Counted from the first letter of the stretch, positions 8,877 to 18,801 are shown. The stretch is 64,000 nucleotides of DNA from Streptomyces rubrogriseus (GCF_027947575.1 NZ_CP116256.1:7254001-7318000), one strand, 5' to 3'. The notes: a model not told the origin generated them from the sequence alone. Translations and numbers: made by a program.

Positions 8877-9617
8877 TCAGCCGGCCGCGTGCATCGCCGC
8901 GCCCACGATCCCCGCGTTGTTCTGCAGCTCGGCGGGGACGATCTCGGCCCGGACGCCCTTGATGTGGGGCAGGAACTTCTGGGACTTGCGGCTGACCCCG
9001 CCGCCGATGATGAAGAGCTCCGGCGAGAACAGCATCTCGACGTGCGCGAGGTACTTCTGGACCCGGTGGGCCCAGTGCTCCCACGACATGTCGTGGTCGT
9101 CCTTGACCTTGCTGGAGGCGCGCTTCTCCGCGTCGTGACCGTCCAGCTCCAGGTGGCCCAGCTCGGTGTTGGGGACCAGGAGGCCGTCGGTGAACACCGC
9201 GCTGCCGATGCCGGTGCCGAAGGTGAGCAGGATGACCGTGCCCTTGCGGCCGCGCCCGGCGCCGAAGTGCATCTCGGCCACGCCGGCCGCGTCCGCGTCG
9301 TTGACCACCGTCACGTCCAGCCCGCCCAGCCGCTCGCCGAACAGGGCGCGCGCGTCGGTGTCGACCCAGCTCTTGTCCACGTTGGCCGCGGTGCGCACCG
9401 TCGCGCCGCCCGTCACCACGCCCGGGAAGGTGAGGCCGACCGGGCCGGTCCAGCCGAAGTGCTCGACGACCTCCTTGACCCCGTCGGCCACACCGTCGGG
9501 GGTCGCCGGGTGCGGGGTCAGCACCTTGCAGCGCTCCTGGGCCAGGTCGCCCCTGTCGAGGTCCACAGGGGCGCCCTTGATCCCGGATCCGCCGATGTCC
9601 ACGCCGAAGATCTGCAT
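8877..9617 (-). CDS. ppgK: Polyphosphate glucokinase (ROK family)
   Basis: This 246-residue protein has the ROK-fold phosphate-binding start [13 protein letters not shown], the sugar-contact region [21 protein letters not shown] and the C-terminal [10 protein letters not shown]. Length and motifs match polyphosphate/ATP glucokinases of actinobacteria, which phosphorylate glucose at C6 using polyphosphate or ATP in the cytoplasm. The ATG start at 9617 is at the family start. It is transcribed with ispH upstream on the same strand, separated by a short repeat-rich gap. Confidence 0.92.
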   Translation of the reverse strand: MQIFGVDIGGSGIKGAPVDLDRGDLAQERCKVLTPHPATPDGVADGVKEVVEHFGWTGPVGLTFPGVVTGGATVRTAANVDKSWVDTDARALFGERLGGLDVTVVNDADAAGVAEMHFGAGRGRKGTVILLTFGTGIGSAVFTDGLLVPNTELGHLELDGHDAEKRASSKVKDDHDMSWEHWAHRVQKYLAHVEMLFSPELFIIGGGVSRKSQKFLPHIKGVRAEIVPAELQNNAGIVGAAMHAAG

Positions 9618-9665
9618 GGCCCTACGTTACGACGGACGACTGACAGTCACCCAGGCGGTGCCCCG

Positions 9666-9722
9666 GCCCGTCAGTCCCCGCCCGTCAGTCCCCGGCCCGT
9701 CAGTCCCGGCCGGTCAGTCCCC
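9666..9722 (-). repeat. Imperfect tandem repeats between ispH and ppgK
   Basis: A unit close to CCGTCAGTCCCC recurs about four times in a row with small length changes. It ends inside the 3' end of ispH and fills the gap before ppgK. No function is evident. Confidence 0.6.
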
Positions 9723-10730
9723 CGCGGTCCCCGAGCCGCCCCGCTCCGCCACCAGGGACGCCGCCTCCTCGCGCAGGTCGCGGCGCAGTTCCTTGGGCAG
9801 CGAGAAGATGATCGACTCCTCGGCGGCCTTGACGATCTCCACGTCCTCGAAGCCGCGCCGCGACAGCCATTCCAGGACCTGCTCGACCAGCACGTCCGGT
9901 ACGGAGGCGCCGGAGGTGACGCCGACCGTGGTGACGCCGTCCAGCCAGGTCTCGTCGATCTCGTCGGCGAAGTCCACCAGGTACGCCGCGCGGGAGCCGG
10001 CCTGCTTGGCGACCTCGACCAGGCGCTTGGAGTTGGAGGAGTTGCGGGAGCCGACGACGATCACCAGCTCGGCCTCGGCACCCATCTGCTTCACCGCGAG
10101 CTGGCGGTTCTGCGTGGCGTAGCAGATGTCGTCGCTGGGCGGGGAGATGAGCTGCGGGAACTTGTCCTTGAGCGCGTCGACGGTCTCCATCGTCTCGTCG
10201 ACCGAGAGGGTGGTCTGGGAGAGCCAGACCACCTTGGACGGGTCGCGGACCTCGACCTTCGCGACGTCCTCGGGTCCGTCGACGAGCTGGATGTGGTCGG
10301 GGGCCTCGCCGGAGGTGCCGATGACCTCCTCGTGGCCCTCGTGGCCGATGAGCAGGATGTCGTAGTCGTCGTTCGCGAAGCGGACGGCTTCCTTGTGGAC
10401 CTTGGTGACGAGCGGGCAGGTGGCGTCGATGGTGGCGAGCCTGCCGCGCTCGGCCTCCTCGTGGACGACGGGGGCCACGCCGTGCGCGGAGAACATCACG
10501 ATGTTCCCCTCGGGGACCTCCTCCGTCCGCTCGACGAAGATCGCGCCCTTCTTCTCCAGGGTCTGGACGACGTACTTGTTGTGGACGATCTCGTGCCGGA
10601 CGTACACCGGAGCCCCGTACTGCTCCAGGGCTTTCTCGACGGCGATCACGGCGCGGTCCACACCCGCGCAGTAGCCACGGGGGGCGGCGAGCAGGACACG
10701 GCGGCCAGGCGAAGCAGTCATGGCACCCAT
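9714..10730 (-). CDS. ispH: 4-hydroxy-3-methylbut-2-enyl diphosphate reductase
   Basis: This 338-residue protein catalyses the last step of the MEP isoprenoid pathway, reducing HMBPP to IPP and DMAPP with a 4Fe-4S cluster. The three cluster cysteines are visible: C21 ([10 protein letters not shown]), C105 (DATCPLV) and C203 ([11 protein letters not shown]). HEIVHN and SAHGVAP are typical substrate-pocket motifs. ATG 10730 gives MGAMTAS; an internal ATG three residues later (10721) is equally possible. It lies divergent from the APC permease gene. Confidence 0.95.
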   Translation of the reverse strand: MGAMTASPGRRVLLAAPRGYCAGVDRAVIAVEKALEQYGAPVYVRHEIVHNKYVVQTLEKKGAIFVERTEEVPEGNIVMFSAHGVAPVVHEEAERGRLATIDATCPLVTKVHKEAVRFANDDYDILLIGHEGHEEVIGTSGEAPDHIQLVDGPEDVAKVEVRDPSKVVWLSQTTLSVDETMETVDALKDKFPQLISPPSDDICYATQNRQLAVKQMGAEAELVIVVGSRNSSNSKRLVEVAKQAGSRAAYLVDFADEIDETWLDGVTTVGVTSGASVPDVLVEQVLEWLSRRGFEDVEIVKAAEESIIFSLPKELRRDLREEAASLVAERGGSGTAGD

Positions 10731-10858
10731 CGTAAGGCCGCGTTCGGCGGGTCAGAGATCGCGTGGGTGCGGCGTTGCCGGGGAGACTGGCGGGAACGTT
10801 CCGAGGCGGAGCCCGAAGCGGAAACCGGGGCGAGGACCGAGGCACTGGCGGAGGCACC

Positions 10859-12241
10859 ATGGCGCAGAGCGGTACGACGGCCCCGGAGGCCGGTGGGGAA
10901 CAGCGGCTGAGGCGCAGTCTCGGCTTCAGGGACCTGGTCGTCTACGGGCTGCTGTTCATCGCGCCCATGGCGCCGGTCGGCGTGTTCGGCACGCTGGACG
11001 CCAAGTCGCACGGTGCGGTCGCCCTCGTCTACCTGGTCGCCACGGTCGCGATGGCGTTCACCGCGTTCAGCTACGCGCAGATGGTGCGGGTGGTCCCCCA
11101 GGCGGGGTCGGTGTTCGCCTACGCGCGCGCGGGTCTCGGCAACGGGGCCGGGTTCGTCGCCGGGTGGATGGCGATGCTGGACTACGTCCTCATCCCTGCG
11201 GTGGCCTACCTCTTCTCCGGCATCGCCATGGAGGCGCTGGTCCCCGAGGTGTCGCGGTGGGTGTGGACGGCGATCGCGGTGGTCGTCACGACGCTGCTGA
11301 ACCTGTGGGGGGTGCGGACGGCGGCCCGGGTGGGCTTCCTGGTGCTCGCCATGGAGATCGTCGTACTGATCGTCTTCGTGGCGACGGCGATCGTGGTCCT
11401 GGCGCAGGACGGGGCCGAGCGCGACTGGCTGTCGCCGCTGTCGGGGGACGGCACGCAGGGGGCGTTCGCGCTGTCGGCGGTGGTCGGGGCGGTGTCGGTG
11501 GCGGTGCTGTCGTACCTGGGCTTCGACGCGATCGCCACGTTCGCCGAGGAGGTCACCGGCGGTTCGGCGAAGGTCGCGCGGGCGCTGCTGTTCTGCCTGG
11601 CGCTGGCGGGCGTGCTGTTCGTGGCGCAGACGTACCTGGTGGCGCTCCTCGAGCCGGTGTCGTCGGCGCAGCTCGCGGCGGAGCCGGAGCGGCAGGGGTC
11701 GGCGTTCTACGACGCCGTGGACGCGTCGGTGGGCACGTGGCTGCACGATCTGGTGGCGGTGAGCAAGGCGATCGGCGCGGCGTTCGCGGCGCTGGCCGGG
11801 CAGGCGGCGGCCGGGCGGCTGCTGTTCGCGATGGGCCGGGACCGGCGGCTGCCGGGGGTGCTGGCGCGGACGGACGCCGGGGTGCCGCGCGTGGCGCTGC
11901 TGGTGTCGGCGGTGATCACCATGGCGGCGGCGGTGTGGGCGGCGCGCCGGGACGACGGTCTCGACCACCTGGTCTCGGTGGTCGACGTGGGCGCGCTGAC
12001 CGCGTTCACGCTGCTGCACGCGAGCGTGGTGGGCTGGTTCGTGGTGCGGCGCGGCGCGGGCCGGGTGAGCTGGTGGCGGCATCTGCTGGTGCCGGTGCTC
12101 GGCGCGGCGATCACGATCGCGGTGATCGTGGAGGCGTCCGGGACCGCCCAGGTGGTCGGCGCGATCTGGCTGGCGGTGGGTCTGGCGGTGCTGGCGGCGC
12201 AGTGGAGGGGGCGGCGCGACGCGGAGACGACGGGGGCGTGA
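10859..12241 (+). CDS. APC-family amino acid permease
   Basis: This 460-residue membrane protein has about 12 hydrophobic segments. The first reads DLVVYGLLFIAPMAPVGVFG and the sixth region contains SYLGFDAIATFAEEV, the glycine-rich and acidic signatures of the amino acid-polyamine-organocation (APC) superfamily. It should import amino acids or related amines by cation coupling. ATG 10859 is preceded by a GGCGGAG ribosome site. The substrate cannot be read from the sequence. It stands alone between divergent ispH and xseA. Confidence 0.85.
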   Translation: MAQSGTTAPEAGGEQRLRRSLGFRDLVVYGLLFIAPMAPVGVFGTLDAKSHGAVALVYLVATVAMAFTAFSYAQMVRVVPQAGSVFAYARAGLGNGAGFVAGWMAMLDYVLIPAVAYLFSGIAMEALVPEVSRWVWTAIAVVVTTLLNLWGVRTAARVGFLVLAMEIVVLIVFVATAIVVLAQDGAERDWLSPLSGDGTQGAFALSAVVGAVSVAVLSYLGFDAIATFAEEVTGGSAKVARALLFCLALAGVLFVAQTYLVALLEPVSSAQLAAEPERQGSAFYDAVDASVGTWLHDLVAVSKAIGAAFAALAGQAAAGRLLFAMGRDRRLPGVLARTDAGVPRVALLVSAVITMAAAVWAARRDDGLDHLVSVVDVGALTAFTLLHASVVGWFVVRRGAGRVSWWRHLLVPVLGAAITIAVIVEASGTAQVVGAIWLAVGLAVLAAQWRGRRDAETTGA

Positions 12242-12512
12242 GGCGTGGGCCGCGCGTGCACACCGGCTCGACGCGGCTGATGGGTGACCGGGCCGCAGGG
12301 ACACGGGCTCGACCCGGTTCAAGGGCCGGGTCCGAAGGACCGACAGACGCGGGGGCCACGGACTCGGCGCGAGCCGGAGAGCCAGGACCGCGGGGGCGAC
12401 GGGCGCGGCGGAGAGGCGGCGGGAGGGGGAGGTCGGCGCGGACTGGGGCGGTGGTGCGGTCGGCGGGTGGGGGGAACGGGCTCGCCGGGGCCTGATTGTC
12501 GGACCCGGCCGT

Positions 12513-12518
12513 TACGCT
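12513..12518 (+). promoter_or_regulatory. Possible -10 element of a leaderless xseA transcript
   Basis: TACGCT lies seven bases before the xseA ATG at 12526, as in leaderless Streptomyces messages. No convincing -35 was found. The 284 bases between the permease and xseA hold nothing else I can support. Confidence 0.3.
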
Positions 12519-12525
12519 CGGGCGC

Positions 12526-13734
12526 ATGGCTGCCAACTCGACCCCCGAAAGTCCGCTGCCCGTGGGCGAGGTGTCCCGGCTGATCGGGGGCTGGATCGAC
12601 CGGCTCGGCGCGGTCTGGGTCGAGGGGCAGATCACGCAGTTGTCGCGGCGGCCGGGCGCCGGTGTGGTGTTCCTGACACTGCGCGACCCGTCGTACGACA
12701 TCTCCGTGAGCGTGACCTGCTACCGGCAGGTGTTCGACGCCGTGGCGGACGTGGTCGGCGAGGGCGCGCGGGTGGTCGTGCACGCGAAGCCGGAGTGGTA
12801 CGCGCCGCGGGGGCAGCTGTCGCTGCGGGCCGCCGAGATCAAGCCGGTGGGCGTCGGTGAGCTGCTGGCGCGGCTGGAGCAGCTGAAGAAGGCGCTCGCG
12901 CGCGAGGGGCTGTTCGCGGCGGAGCGGAAGCAGCCGCTGCCGTTCCTGCCGCAGCTGATCGGGCTGGTCTGCGGGCGGGCCTCGGCCGCCGAGCGGGACG
13001 TCCTGGAGAACGCCCGGCACCGCTGGCCCGCCGTCCGCTTCGAGGTGCGCAACGTCCCGGTGCAGGGCGTGCACGCGGTGCCGCAGGTGGTGCAGGCGGT
13101 GAAGGAGCTGGACGCGCGGGACGACGTGGACGTGATCGTCGTCGCGCGCGGCGGCGGCAGCGTGGAGGACCTGCTGCCGTTCTCCGACGAGCAGCTGGTG
13201 CGGGCGGTCGCCGCCTGCCGTACGCCGGTCGTCTCGGCGATCGGCCACGAGCCGGACAGCCCGCTGCTCGACCTGGTGGCCGACCTGCGCGCTTCCACGC
13301 CGACCGACGCCGCGAAGAAGGTCGTGCCGGACGTCGGCGAGGAGTACGAGCGGGTACGGCTGCTGCGGGACCGCGCCCGGCGGTGCGTGGCGGCGTTCGT
13401 CGACCGCGAGGAGCGCGGGCTGGCCCACGCGCTGGCCCGGCCGTCGATACAGGACCCGCACCGGATGATCGAGGAGCGGGCCGAGCAGGTGACGGCGCTC
13501 CTGGACCGGGGACGCCGTTCGCTGCGGCACCACCTCGACCGGGCCGACTCCGAGCTGACGCACACGCACGCGCGCGTGGTGGCCCTCTCCCCCGCCGCCA
13601 CCCTCAAGCGCGGGTACGCGGTGCTCCAGCGGGCCGACGGCCACGCGGTCCGCGACCCCGGCGAGGTGGAGCCCGGCGAGACCCTGCGGGCGCGGGTGTC
13701 CGAGGGCGATTTCTCCGTACGAGTCGACGCATAG
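12526..13734 (+). CDS. xseA: Exodeoxyribonuclease VII large subunit
   Basis: This 402-residue protein has an N-terminal OB fold ([31 protein letters not shown]) and a catalytic core with [37 protein letters not shown] and [13 protein letters not shown], the GH-D motif of XseA. A long basic helical tail ends in LKRGYAVLQ. It degrades single-stranded DNA together with XseB, which follows ten bases downstream. ATG 12526 is preferred over upstream TTG 12496 because the former matches the family start. Confidence 0.95.
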   Translation: MAANSTPESPLPVGEVSRLIGGWIDRLGAVWVEGQITQLSRRPGAGVVFLTLRDPSYDISVSVTCYRQVFDAVADVVGEGARVVVHAKPEWYAPRGQLSLRAAEIKPVGVGELLARLEQLKKALAREGLFAAERKQPLPFLPQLIGLVCGRASAAERDVLENARHRWPAVRFEVRNVPVQGVHAVPQVVQAVKELDARDDVDVIVVARGGGSVEDLLPFSDEQLVRAVAACRTPVVSAIGHEPDSPLLDLVADLRASTPTDAAKKVVPDVGEEYERVRLLRDRARRCVAAFVDREERGLAHALARPSIQDPHRMIEERAEQVTALLDRGRRSLRHHLDRADSELTHTHARVVALSPAATLKRGYAVLQRADGHAVRDPGEVEPGETLRARVSEGDFSVRVDA

Positions 13735-13743
13735 GGTGGGTGG

Positions 13744-14013
13744 ATGACCAGCGAGGTGGAGCAGCCGACGGCGATGTCCGAGGCGCTCAGGTACGAGCAG
13801 GCGCGGGACGAGCTGATCGAGGTCGTCCGGCGGCTGGAGGCCGGCGGCACGACGCTGGAGGAGTCCCTCGCCCTGTGGGAGCGGGGCGAGGAGCTGGCGC
13901 AGGTGTGCCGCCGCCGGCTGGACGGCGCGCGGGCCCGCCTGGACGCGGCGCTGGCCGAGGAGGCGGACCCGGAGGACGGAGCCTCCGGCGCGGACGGCGG
14001 CGGGGCCGACTAG
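13744..14013 (+). CDS. xseB: Exodeoxyribonuclease VII small subunit
   Basis: This 89-residue helical protein contains the XseB pattern [36 protein letters not shown]. It forms the accessory subunit of exonuclease VII with the XseA product encoded just upstream. The acidic Gly/Ala tail is typical of Streptomyces versions. Its last bases overlap the stop of the convergent DUF4287 gene by four. Confidence 0.93.
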   Translation: MTSEVEQPTAMSEALRYEQARDELIEVVRRLEAGGTTLEESLALWERGEELAQVCRRRLDGARARLDAALAEEADPEDGASGADGGGAD

Positions 14014-14240
14014 GCCTCCCGGGCCGGGCCCTTCGCAGGGCCCTCGGCCAGGGTGTGTGCGACGAGGGCGTTGGCGTGTCCGTGGCCCATGCCGTGCTCG
14101 GCCTTGAGCCAGGCGACGAGTTCCATGTGCTTGGTGAGCGGCGAGGACCGGATGAGGTCCTTCCACTCCGCGACCGGGCGGCCGTACTTCTTCTCGATGG
14201 ACGGGAAGTACGAGGCCGGGCCCTTCACGGTGGCGGTCAT
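14010..14240 (-). CDS. DUF4287 family protein
   Basis: This 76-residue protein reads [22 protein letters not shown], then [28 protein letters not shown], the conserved DUF4287 pattern. The ATG at 14240 has AGGGAG nine bases upstream; a longer frame from 14282 lacks that support. The function is unknown. It converges with xseB and is separated from the polysaccharide operon by about 110 bases. Confidence 0.8.
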   Translation of the reverse strand: MTATVKGPASYFPSIEKKYGRPVAEWKDLIRSSPLTKHMELVAWLKAEHGMGHGHANALVAHTLAEGPAKGPAREA

Positions 14241-14349
14241 GTCGATGCGCTCCCTGGGGACGAGGTGCGGGGTACGGGTCACGAGTGGTGTTGTGCCCTT
14301 GAGACCGCGGCCGGCGCGGGAAGTGATCGGCGGCCGCGTGTGATGCGCG

Positions 14350-15909
14350 TCACCCGACCGTCAGCGAGGTGAAGCGGGGCCACTGCCGCTCCGGCCCGTC
14401 GTTGCGCACACTGAGCGAGAAGCCCCCGGCGCCCTCCGGGGCCCGCCACCGGCCCGCGCGGACCGTCGCGCAGCTCTCGCCGTCGACGCTCACCCGCACG
14501 TGCCGCGGGGTCACGGAGACGGTGATCCGGTGGGTGGCGGAGGGTTTCAGCCGGCAGCTCCGTCGGTCGCCGGTTCCCTCCGGGTCCTGCGTGGTGAGGC
14601 TCGCCGTGTGGTGGCCGACGGAGAGCGACACGGGGTGTTCGCTGCCCGCCCGCAAGGTGATGCCGACGCTGTTGGAGGTGCCGTGCAGGCCTCCGACGGC
14701 GGCGCGCAGGCGGTAGTCGGTCCAGTCGGCGGTGGCGAACGGGCGGTAGTCGGCCGAGGCGTACGCCGTGCCGGCCGGGGGACGGCTGTCGCCGGTGAGC
14801 ATCCCGGGCCCGGTCTGCCCGGTGGCACCGGTCGTCTGCCAGTGCGCCGGGTGGGACAGCGGCCGGTCGGCGTCCTGCGGCGTCACGGTGGCCCGGCGGG
14901 CCAGTTCGCGCAGCAGACCGGCCGCGGTGGTGTCCCGGGTGACCTCGAGGCGCTGCACCTGTCCGGCGGCGGCCGCACGCGGCCCGGCCGGCAGCGGACG
15001 CGCCGCGCTGTTGGTGAGCGTGGCCGTGAAACGCTCCCGCAGCATGGACCGCAGGGCGTCGGCGTCGCTGGCGTCCAGGTTGGACTCGTCCAGCCGTTCC
15101 GAGAAGGGGTAGGCGAAGAGCCGGGGGCGGGGCAGGTCGTGCCGCACGAGGTCGCGGACCGACCGGTCGAGGTCCTCCGCGACCCGGCGCCGGTACTCGT
15201 CGGAGGTCTCCACGCGCCCTTCGTCCGCGAGCCACAGCCGGTTGGTGAACACCGACCGCTCGTGTCCGGCGGCGTCCACCGCCGCCCGTTCGTGGCTGAG
15301 GTGGGTGTGGGCCTGGAAGTCCCAGCGCCCCGACCGCGCCATCCGTTCCACCTCGGGCCAGGAGAGGTAGTACGGCCGGTGGGTGCCCACCTGTCCGGTG
15401 ATCAGGTAGGCGGCCGCCTTCATTCCGTACCTGGCCAGGACCGGGTCGGCGTGCGTCCACAGTCCGTGCGTGCCGTCGTCGAAGGTGAGGTGGACGGTGC
15501 GCGGTCCCGGGGCGCGGCCGGTGCGCAGGAAGTCGGTGAACTCCCGGGTGGTCAGCGTGCGGTAGCCGGCGTCGCGCAGGGCGCGCAGCTGGGCGTCGAG
15601 GTGCTCCGGGGTGACGGTGTAGCGGCTGCGGTCGTCGGGGCCGACGTCGTGGTAGGCGAGGACCACGGGCGCGTTCCCGGCGGGCGCCGCCTTGGCGTCC
15701 GCGCCGGGGCCGGGGCCGGGGCCGCCGTCGCCGGAGACGGGAGGCGCGGCCTGTTCGGCCACCGCGTGCCGGAGGGCGTCGTACTGCCAGGCGGCGGTGA
15801 AGGGCAGGGCCACGACGGCCGCCGTGAGCAGTCCGAGGGCGACGCGCAGCAGTGGGCGCCCGTCCGGCGTCCGCCGGGGCCGGTCAACACGGGAGCCGTC
15901 GCTTCTCAC
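14350..15909 (-). CDS. Secreted or anchored NodB-type polysaccharide deacetylase with C-terminal lectin-like domain
   Basis: This 519-residue protein has an N-terminal membrane anchor or signal (VALGLLTAAVVALPFTAAW). The NodB domain has VVLAYHDVG, the TFDDGT motif supplying the catalytic and metal aspartates, and HTHLSHE as the metal-histidine motif. After about residue 310 there is a beta-rich region (DWTDYRLRAAVGG, SVGITLRAG, VSVDGE) resembling a concanavalin/laminin-G-like sugar-binding domain. It should remove N-acetyl groups from the polymer made by the synthase two genes upstream. GTG 15909 overlaps the stop of the small peptide gene (GTGA), so coupling is likely. It is the last gene of the operon. 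Confidence 0.85.
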   Translation of the reverse strand: MRSDGSRVDRPRRTPDGRPLLRVALGLLTAAVVALPFTAAWQYDALRHAVAEQAAPPVSGDGGPGPGPGADAKAAPAGNAPVVLAYHDVGPDDRSRYTVTPEHLDAQLRALRDAGYRTLTTREFTDFLRTGRAPGPRTVHLTFDDGTHGLWTHADPVLARYGMKAAAYLITGQVGTHRPYYLSWPEVERMARSGRWDFQAHTHLSHERAAVDAAGHERSVFTNRLWLADEGRVETSDEYRRRVAEDLDRSVRDLVRHDLPRPRLFAYPFSERLDESNLDASDADALRSMLRERFTATLTNSAARPLPAGPRAAAAGQVQRLEVTRDTTAAGLLRELARRATVTPQDADRPLSHPAHWQTTGATGQTGPGMLTGDSRPPAGTAYASADYRPFATADWTDYRLRAAVGGLHGTSNSVGITLRAGSEHPVSLSVGHHTASLTTQDPEGTGDRRSCRLKPSATHRITVSVTPRHVRVSVDGESCATVRAGRWRAPEGAGGFSLSVRNDGPERQWPRFTSLTVG

Positions 15910-16013
15910 AGCCACCGTCCCCGGGTGACGACGAACACGTAGACCAGGGCGACGGCGGCGCATGTGAGGCCGACGGCGAGCGAGCGGCCCAGCCCGCTCA
16001 GCAGGACTCTCAT
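15906..16013 (-). CDS. 35-residue single-helix membrane peptide
   Basis: ATG 16013 overlaps the synthase stop as ATGA, and its own TGA overlaps the deacetylase GTG. The product has a short basic start (MRVLLSGLGRS), one hydrophobic helix of about 21 residues and a basic tail (TRGRWL). The double overlap makes translation very likely. It may help membrane assembly of the polysaccharide machinery. No family is recognised. Confidence 0.7.
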   Translation of the reverse strand: MRVLLSGLGRSLAVGLTCAAVALVYVFVVTRGRWL

Positions 16014-17473
16014 GCGGCACTCCTCGACCAGACGCCGCGGCGCAGCGTGAGCAGGGCGTACGGCAGCAGCCAGGCCAGTACGCAGCAGGACAGCAGGCTC
16101 ATCAGGGGGCGGCAGCGCCAGGCGCGGTCCCCGGGGTGGTCGAGCCGGTAGGCGAGGCCCCAGACGCAGCCCTTGAGGACGACCCCGCCCAGGTACAGCA
16201 GGGTCAGCAGGCCGGCCAGGTGCAGCGGGGCCCACAGCAGGTGCCGTACGACCAGGGCCGGTGCCGCGATCACCCACAGGGCGTGCCCGTAGTACAGGGC
16301 GGCGGCGGCCGGGCCCCGGCGCCACATGAAGCGGCCGGTGAAGAAGAGGTTCCTGATGAAGCTCTTCTTCCAGCGGATCTGCTGGCGCAGGAAGGAGCCG
16401 GGGCGGGACGGCACCCGGGTCCACACGCGGGCCGCACGGGTGTAGCCGACCTCCCAGCGCAGCTCGGGGTAGTCGTGGTCGCGGACGAAGGGGGAGTCGG
16501 CGTGCCGGTCCTTGAGGGCGCGGCCGTGCCAGGCCTGGCCCAGGACGTAGCCGGTGAGCTGGCGGTCGGTGGCGAAGCGGAAGGGGGCGCCGAGGAAGCG
16601 GTCCTCGGCCCAGGCGGGCAGGTAGTTCCAGACAGCTTCCCGGCGGAAGGCGGCGAGCGGTCCGGAGACGCAGGTCACCGAGCCGAAGGCGGCCTCGGCG
16701 GCCTTGCTGATCCGGAACTGCCCCTCGTACCAGATGTCCTGGATCCGGGCCAGCAGACCGGCGTCGGTGTTGAGTGCCCGGCAGTGTCCACTGACCGCCC
16801 CCAGTTCGGGGTGCCGGACCAGGGCGGTCACGCAGTGCCGTACGGCGTCCGGGGCGACGACGCAGTCGGAGTCGGTGAACAGCAGCACGTCCCCGTCGGC
16901 GACGGCGCAGGCGCGGACCAGCGCGCCCTTCTTGCCGAGGTTCTGCTCCAGCCGGATCAGGGTGAGCGGCAGCTCCGCGGCGAGGCGTTCCAGCACGTCC
17001 GGTGTGCCGTCGTCGGAGGCGTCGTCGACCACGACGAGCTGCAGGTCGGGGTAGTCCACGGCGGCCATGGAGCGCACGCAGGCCTCGATGTGCGCGCGTT
17101 CGTTGCGTACGGCCAGCAGGAAGCTCACCCGGGGCCGCGCGGGCAGGGCCGGGAAGGCCTCGGCGTGGCGCGGGCGGCTGCGCACCGGGCGTACGGCCGG
17201 GTCGTCGTAGCGGCTGTAGGCGAGGTGGAGGAGGCAGACGGTGCCGGCCAGGACCGCCAGGCCGTAGAGCGCGAGCGGGTCGAAGGCGTGCGGCAGGCGG
17301 ACGGCGCCGCGGGCCAGCAGCAGCAGGAGGGGCAGCAGGGCGAGCAGGGTGAGCAGCCGCACGACGTCGCGGCGGACGCGGGGGTCCAGGGCGTCGAGGC
17401 GGGTGCCGAGCCGGTGGCGGGCGGCGGAGCGGACCGGGGTGGCCGGGCCGTGCCCGGGGCGCAGGACGGTCAT
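16010..17473 (-). CDS. Processive family 2 glycosyltransferase (polysaccharide synthase)
   Basis: This 487-residue membrane protein resembles NodC/hyaluronan/PNAG-type synthases. Two N-terminal hydrophobic segments precede the GT2 domain, with VVVDDASDDGT (D150, D151), TDSDC (about 200-204, DXD), AEDRF (E290-D291, general base region) and QQIRW (364-368, QxxRW). Several C-terminal membrane segments follow. It should polymerise sugars from a UDP-sugar and extrude the chain. ATG 17473 overlaps the dehydrogenase stop (ATGA). The donor sugar is not readable directly, but neighbours suggest an amino sugar or amino-uronic acid. Confidence 0.88.
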   Translation of the reverse strand: MTVLRPGHGPATPVRSAARHRLGTRLDALDPRVRRDVVRLLTLLALLPLLLLLARGAVRLPHAFDPLALYGLAVLAGTVCLLHLAYSRYDDPAVRPVRSRPRHAEAFPALPARPRVSFLLAVRNERAHIEACVRSMAAVDYPDLQLVVVDDASDDGTPDVLERLAAELPLTLIRLEQNLGKKGALVRACAVADGDVLLFTDSDCVVAPDAVRHCVTALVRHPELGAVSGHCRALNTDAGLLARIQDIWYEGQFRISKAAEAAFGSVTCVSGPLAAFRREAVWNYLPAWAEDRFLGAPFRFATDRQLTGYVLGQAWHGRALKDRHADSPFVRDHDYPELRWEVGYTRAARVWTRVPSRPGSFLRQQIRWKKSFIRNLFFTGRFMWRRGPAAAALYYGHALWVIAAPALVVRHLLWAPLHLAGLLTLLYLGGVVLKGCVWGLAYRLDHPGDRAWRCRPLMSLLSCCVLAWLLPYALLTLRRGVWSRSAA

Positions 17474-18801
17474 GCGGTGGCCTCCGCGGCGGGAGGGACG
17501 CCGGTGGCGGCCCGCGCCGCCGCCTTGGTGAGCGGGCCGCGCTGGCGGGTGTCCAGGACGGGCGGGGCGTCGTCGGCGCACAGCCAGGTCAGGTCGTGCA
17601 CGGGATGGACGGTGTTCAGGACGACCAGGTCCCAGGGCCGGGTGTGCGGGTCGGGCAGGTGGTGCAGCGCGTCCCCGCCGACGCGGAGCGAGGGCACCAG
17701 GGGGTCGCAGTACGCGACGTGCGCGCCGGCCTCGGCGAGCCCGGCGAGGATCTCCAGGGCGGGGCTCTCCCGGACGTCGGCCACGCCCTCCTTGTAGGCG
17801 ACGCCGATCAGCAGGACGCGGGCGCCGCGCGCGGGGACGGCGGCGTCCGCGAGCAGGTCGAGGGCGCGTTCGGTGATCCGTGCGGGCCGGCGGCTGTTGG
17901 CGGCGAGGGCGGTGGCGACCAGCGGCGCCTGCTGCCGGACCTTGCCCAACTGCCAGAGCAGGTAGTGCGGGTCGCACGGGATGCAGTGACCGCCGACGCC
18001 GGGCCCCGGGTAGAAGGGCATGAAGCCGTACGGCTTGGTCGCGGCGGCCTCGATCACCGGGGCCGGTGCCAGGCCGAGGGAGTGGCACGCGTCGGCGAGT
18101 TCGTTGGCCAGGGCGATGTTGACGGCGCGGTAGGTGTTCTCCCAGAGCTTGGCCATCTCGGCGGTCTCGGGGTCGGGGACCGTCCGGACGGCGGAGGCCG
18201 TCGGGGCCAGCAGGTCCGCGGCGGCGCGGCTGCTGCGCGGTCCGGCGCCGCCGACCAGGCGCGGGGTGCGTTCGGGGGTGTGGCGTTCGTTGCCGGGGTC
18301 GATCCGCTCGGGGGCGAAGGCGACGTACACGTCCTCGTCGACGGTGAGCCCGCGGGCCCGCAGCGGTTCGACCAGCAGGTCGCGGGTGGTGCCGACGTAG
18401 CTGGTGGAGGTGAGCACGACCAACTGGCCGGGCACGGCGTGCTCCACCACCGAGGCGCAGGCGGCGGACAGCGCGGCGAGATCGGGCCGGCGCCGGGCGT
18501 CGACGGGGGTGGGCACACAGATGACCACGGCGTCGGCGTCGCGCACCGCCGTGGCGTCCGGGGTGAGCCGGAAGCGGTCGCCTGCCGAGGCGCAGGCCAG
18601 TTGCGCGTGGTGCAGCGGGAGCAGGTCCACGGCTCCGCGTGCGATGTCCCGCAGCCGCTCCGGACTGCTGTCGACGCCGATGACGGTGGCGCCCGCGTCG
18701 CAGAGGGCGAGTGCGGTGGGGAGGCCCACATAGCCGAGCCCCACGACCGCGACGGTTGGTCCGGATACATCAAGGTGCGTACTGTCCGACTTGAATTTCA
18801 C
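17470..18801 (-). CDS. Nucleotide-sugar 6-dehydrogenase, UDP-HexNAc type
   Basis: This 443-residue protein has the Rossmann NAD motif GLGYVGLP (21-28), the C-terminal UDP-binding domain and the catalytic motif GGHCIPCDPHYL (C273). UDP-glucose dehydrogenases usually read GGxCxPKD there, while WecC/WbpA-type UDP-N-acetylmannosamine or UDP-N-acetylglucosamine dehydrogenases read GGHCIPVDP, so I favour oxidation of a UDP-HexNAc to its uronic acid. The substrate choice is inference. It is the first gene of the coupled minus-strand operon, with its promoter in the gap to the divergent nitroreductase. Confidence 0.85.
   Translation of the reverse strand: MKFKSDSTHLDVSGPTVAVVGLGYVGLPTALALCDAGATVIGVDSSPERLRDIARGAVDLLPLHHAQLACASAGDRFRLTPDATAVRDADAVVICVPTPVDARRRPDLAALSAACASVVEHAVPGQLVVLTSTSYVGTTRDLLVEPLRARGLTVDEDVYVAFAPERIDPGNERHTPERTPRLVGGAGPRSSRAAADLLAPTASAVRTVPDPETAEMAKLWENTYRAVNIALANELADACHSLGLAPAPVIEAAATKPYGFMPFYPGPGVGGHCIPCDPHYLLWQLGKVRQQAPLVATALAANSRRPARITERALDLLADAAVPARGARVLLIGVAYKEGVADVRESPALEILAGLAEAGAHVAYCDPLVPSLRVGGDALHHLPDPHTRPWDLVVLNTVHPVHDLTWLCADDAPPVLDTRQRGPLTKAAARAATGVPPAAEATA

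Noticed and set aside
9666..9722. CRISPR-like array
   Set aside because: Units of about 13 bases are contiguous without spacers.
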